Positions 62,238-64,000 of a stretch of DNA of 64,000 nt are shown here, piece after piece. The stretch is taken from positions 496,001-560,000 of the forward strand of contig NZ_CP117030.1 in assembly GCF_028551255.1 (NCBI RefSeq). Reading direction: 5' to 3'. Position 1 is the first letter of the stretch; each line of letters starts with the position of its first letter. This stretch comes from Vibrio tubiashii (GTDB lineage Bacteria > Pseudomonadota > Gammaproteobacteria > Enterobacterales > Vibrionaceae). Below the pieces are notes generated by a model, which made no database searches, was not told the origin of the DNA, and saw only the letters and a list, made by a program, of their open reading frames with translations. Made by a program: the position numbers and the translations under genes.

Positions 62238-63235
62238 TAATGATACCCCTCTCCATGCTTCAATCGTCCTCTAAATACCCAGTAAGAATACGCGCTATAG
62301 ACGATAATCATTGGTACTAAAAAGACGGCGCCAGCTAATAAGAAGTTGAGGCTTGAGTCTGGGGCCGCGGCATCATAATAAGTCAGCGAAAAGGGAATCA
62401 AATAAGGGAAGGTGCTAATTCCAAACCCAACTCCAGATATCACAAACAAACCGATACCGAATAGGTAAGCTTTAAGCCCTTTATGTTGCATGAGAGAAGC
62501 AAAAAGTTGCCAGATGAAGCCCGCAGCACAGATTGGTATCAACAGGAACACCAGTGTTTTGGGAAATGAAAACCATCTTTCAAAAATGAGTTCATTTATA
62601 AATGGAAGCCATATGCTCACAGCCACGATACTTGTTGTCATTATTAAGCCACATCGTTTGGCTATATTGTAGTAGCGGGTCGTGAGGTCTTTGGGCATCT
62701 TAATAATAAGCCAGCATGCTCCAAGTAGTGAGTATGCGGAGAGTAAAGCGAAAGCACAAAATAAGCTGAAAGGGGTCAGCCAATCAAACCAACTGCCACT
62801 AAAAGATCTTCCCTCGATATCAATACCCTGAAGAAGAGCTCCTAGCATGACTCCCTGCATTAAGGTTGCGAGTAGGGATCCAATAAAAAACGCACCATCC
62901 CAGAGAAACTTGCCCCGTTTGGTCCTGAACCGGTATTCAAAGGAAACCCCTCTAAGAATTAGCCCCAACAGCATAAGGATGAGTGGCGCGTAAAGCGCAG
63001 GCATAACAACCGCATACGCAAGTGGAAACACCGCAAAAAGACCACCACCACCGAGTACAAGCCATGTTTCATTGCCATCCCACACTGGCGCAATACTGTT
63101 CATCATTAAATCTCGTTCGTTTTCACTATGAGCACCAGGAAACAAAATCCCAATGCCTAGGTCGAAACCGTCGAGAATGACGTAGATAAGTACAGCAAAG
63201 CTGATCAGTCCGTACCAAATCAAGGCGATATCCAT
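62237..63235 (-). CDS. cydB: Cytochrome bd-type ubiquinol oxidase subunit II
   Basis: 332 aa inner-membrane protein with about eight helices. The N-terminus YVILDGFDLGIGILFPG and the motif APVWDGNETWLVLGGGGLFAVFPLAYA are diagnostic of CydB/CioB. Together with CydA it oxidises ubiquinol and reduces oxygen to water. The short CydA and DUF2474 neighbour suggest the cyanide-insensitive (CIO) branch. It starts 9 bases after the cydA stop. Confidence 0.96.
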   Translation of the reverse strand: MDIALIWYGLISFAVLIYVILDGFDLGIGILFPGAHSENERDLMMNSIAPVWDGNETWLVLGGGGLFAVFPLAYAVVMPALYAPLILMLLGLILRGVSFEYRFRTKRGKFLWDGAFFIGSLLATLMQGVMLGALLQGIDIEGRSFSGSWFDWLTPFSLFCAFALLSAYSLLGACWLIIKMPKDLTTRYYNIAKRCGLIMTTSIVAVSIWLPFINELIFERWFSFPKTLVFLLIPICAAGFIWQLFASLMQHKGLKAYLFGIGLFVISGVGFGISTFPYLIPFSLTYYDAAAPDSSLNFLLAGAVFLVPMIIVYSAYSYWVFRGRLKHGEGYH

Positions 63236-63244
63236 AAGACTTTC

Positions 63245-64000
63245 CTAGGTTAAGTGATTGGAGTGGGAAACAGGGGAGGATTCAGTACCATCTGGTAGTC
63301 GACTGTCGAGCGGCTGTTCATACTTAGTAGGCGATTTACGCATCAATCTTATTAGATAGAAGAAGCCTGCTCCAAAGATAATAAAGTACACAATGACAAA
63401 TGCCGTTAAAGAGATGCTAATTGCTGCTGCGTTTATGGGAGATGCGGATTCAGAAGTGGTCAATAACCCGTAGACAGTGTAAGGTTGGCGGCCAACTTCA
63501 GTCGTTATCCATCCGGCTAGGACGGCTATGAAGCCAGCAGGGCCGAAATGTACGCATAATTTGTGGAACCAAGTAGCCTTGAAAAGCTGGTTTTTTGCAC
63601 GTAACCAAAGACTTAAAACGCCAATTATTAGCATGCCAAAACCAATGGCGACCATCACTCTGAAACTCCAGAATACTATTTGCACAGGAGGGTGATCGCC
63701 TTCAGGAAATGCATCTAGACCTTTCACTTCGCCATCCCAGTCATGTGTGAGAATGAAGCTACCCAACTTTGGTATCTCAACAGAGAAGTCCACTTGTTTG
63801 GTACTATCGTTTGGGATTCCAAACAGTATCAAAGGAGCGCCTTTATGGCTTTGATAGTGTCCCTCCATTGCAGCTATTTTCGCTGGTTGATGCTTAAGGG
63901 TGTTAAGACCATGCACATCACCAGCAACGATTTGCAGAGGGGTAACAATGGCTGCCATCCACATCGCCATAGAGAACATAGTTCTTGCTAATGGGTTGTG
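63245..64000 (-). CDS. cydA: Cytochrome bd-type ubiquinol oxidase subunit I, 5' end outside window
   Basis: The last 251 codons of the gene; the frame is open to the right edge. Visible family features are the stretch HGLNTLKHQPAKIAAMEGHY (quinol-site region), FWSFRVMVAIGFGMLI (with the conserved FR-MV) and GRQPYTVYGLL (family GRQPW). The Q-loop between the KIAAMEG helix and the next helix is short, as in CIO-type enzymes. The C-terminus is charged and Pro-rich. The cofactor His residues mostly lie upstream of the window edge. Confidence 0.93.
   Translation of the reverse strand, partial: HNPLARTMFSMAMWMAAIVTPLQIVAGDVHGLNTLKHQPAKIAAMEGHYQSHKGAPLILFGIPNDSTKQVDFSVEIPKLGSFILTHDWDGEVKGLDAFPEGDHPPVQIVFWSFRVMVAIGFGMLIIGVLSLWLRAKNQLFKATWFHKLCVHFGPAGFIAVLAGWITTEVGRQPYTVYGLLTTSESASPINAAAISISLTAFVIVYFIIFGAGFFYLIRLMRKSPTKYEQPLDSRLPDGTESSPVSHSNHLT

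Overview
The window reads as a Vibrio (Vibrionaceae) chromosome. It opens with the thrS-infC-rpmI-rplT translation cluster, with infC starting at AUU. It carries a vemP arrest peptide next to a second secDF pair, an arrangement known from Vibrio, plus a chromosomal qnr-type gene and a short-Q-loop cytochrome bd oxidase. thrS is cut by the left edge and the oxidase subunit I gene by the right edge.

Layout. 1-3.1 kb: ThrRS, IF3, L35, L20. 3.2-9.9 kb: small accessory enzymes (DUF4440, two GNATs, two methyltransferases, a YbaK-type deacylase, PhzF), a CDF transporter and a LysR regulator. 9.9-13.3 kb: acetoacetyl-CoA synthetase divergent from phhAB around a TyrR/PhhR-type box. Phenylalanine hydroxylation leads by way of tyrosine to acetoacetate, which AacS can activate. 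13.3-16.1 kb: a small exported protein and a CHASE-GGDEF-EAL protein. 16.3-18.2 kb: a fluoride (crcB-type) riboswitch in front of a NifU/IscU-like gene and a GGGtGRT gene, with no fluoride exporter. 18.2-22.9 kb: two envelope proteins, then vemP-secD2-secF2. 23.4-24.6 kb: a three-domain RidA protein. 25.4-31.8 kb: a tight seven-gene unit coding for a periplasmic protein, ABC ATPase, FtsX-type permease, LolA-like protein, outer-membrane barrel, LytS-type kinase and LytTR regulator.

32.5-38.3 kb is a damaged maltodextrin region. A dead IS3-family copy cuts malE after about 165 codons and no malF or malG follows. malZ has a one-base frameshift, while an adjacent GH13 amylase is intact. 38.7-42 kb holds a D-glutamate-type catabolic cluster (dgcA, dgcN, LysR). 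42-53 kb holds a YegD chaperone, a chemoreceptor, a phage-repressor-like regulator, a CDF transporter, a SoxR-controlled MFS pump, an AEC transporter, a fasciclin protein, a flavin reductase, MsrA and Qnr.

53.1-59.0 kb is an all-minus run: KdgM-like porin, YadA-type adhesin, DsbA-like oxidoreductase, type IV pilin, a 34-codon ORF, ZnuA-like zinc-binding protein, ZevA and ZevB. Almost every junction holds an RNA hairpin, three of them intrinsic-terminator-like and only about 20 bases before the next start. 59.5-61.9 kb is a compact minus-strand group of six small unknown genes, mostly exported or membrane-associated. 62.1-64 kb is the oxidase cydA-cydB plus a 35-aa DUF2474 subunit.

The strongest leads are the fluoride riboswitch on a non-exporter operon, the vemP-secDF2 control element, the hairpin-punctuated zinc/pilin/adhesin run with a leader-like small ORF, and the seven-gene ABC/LolA/barrel/LytTR unit.
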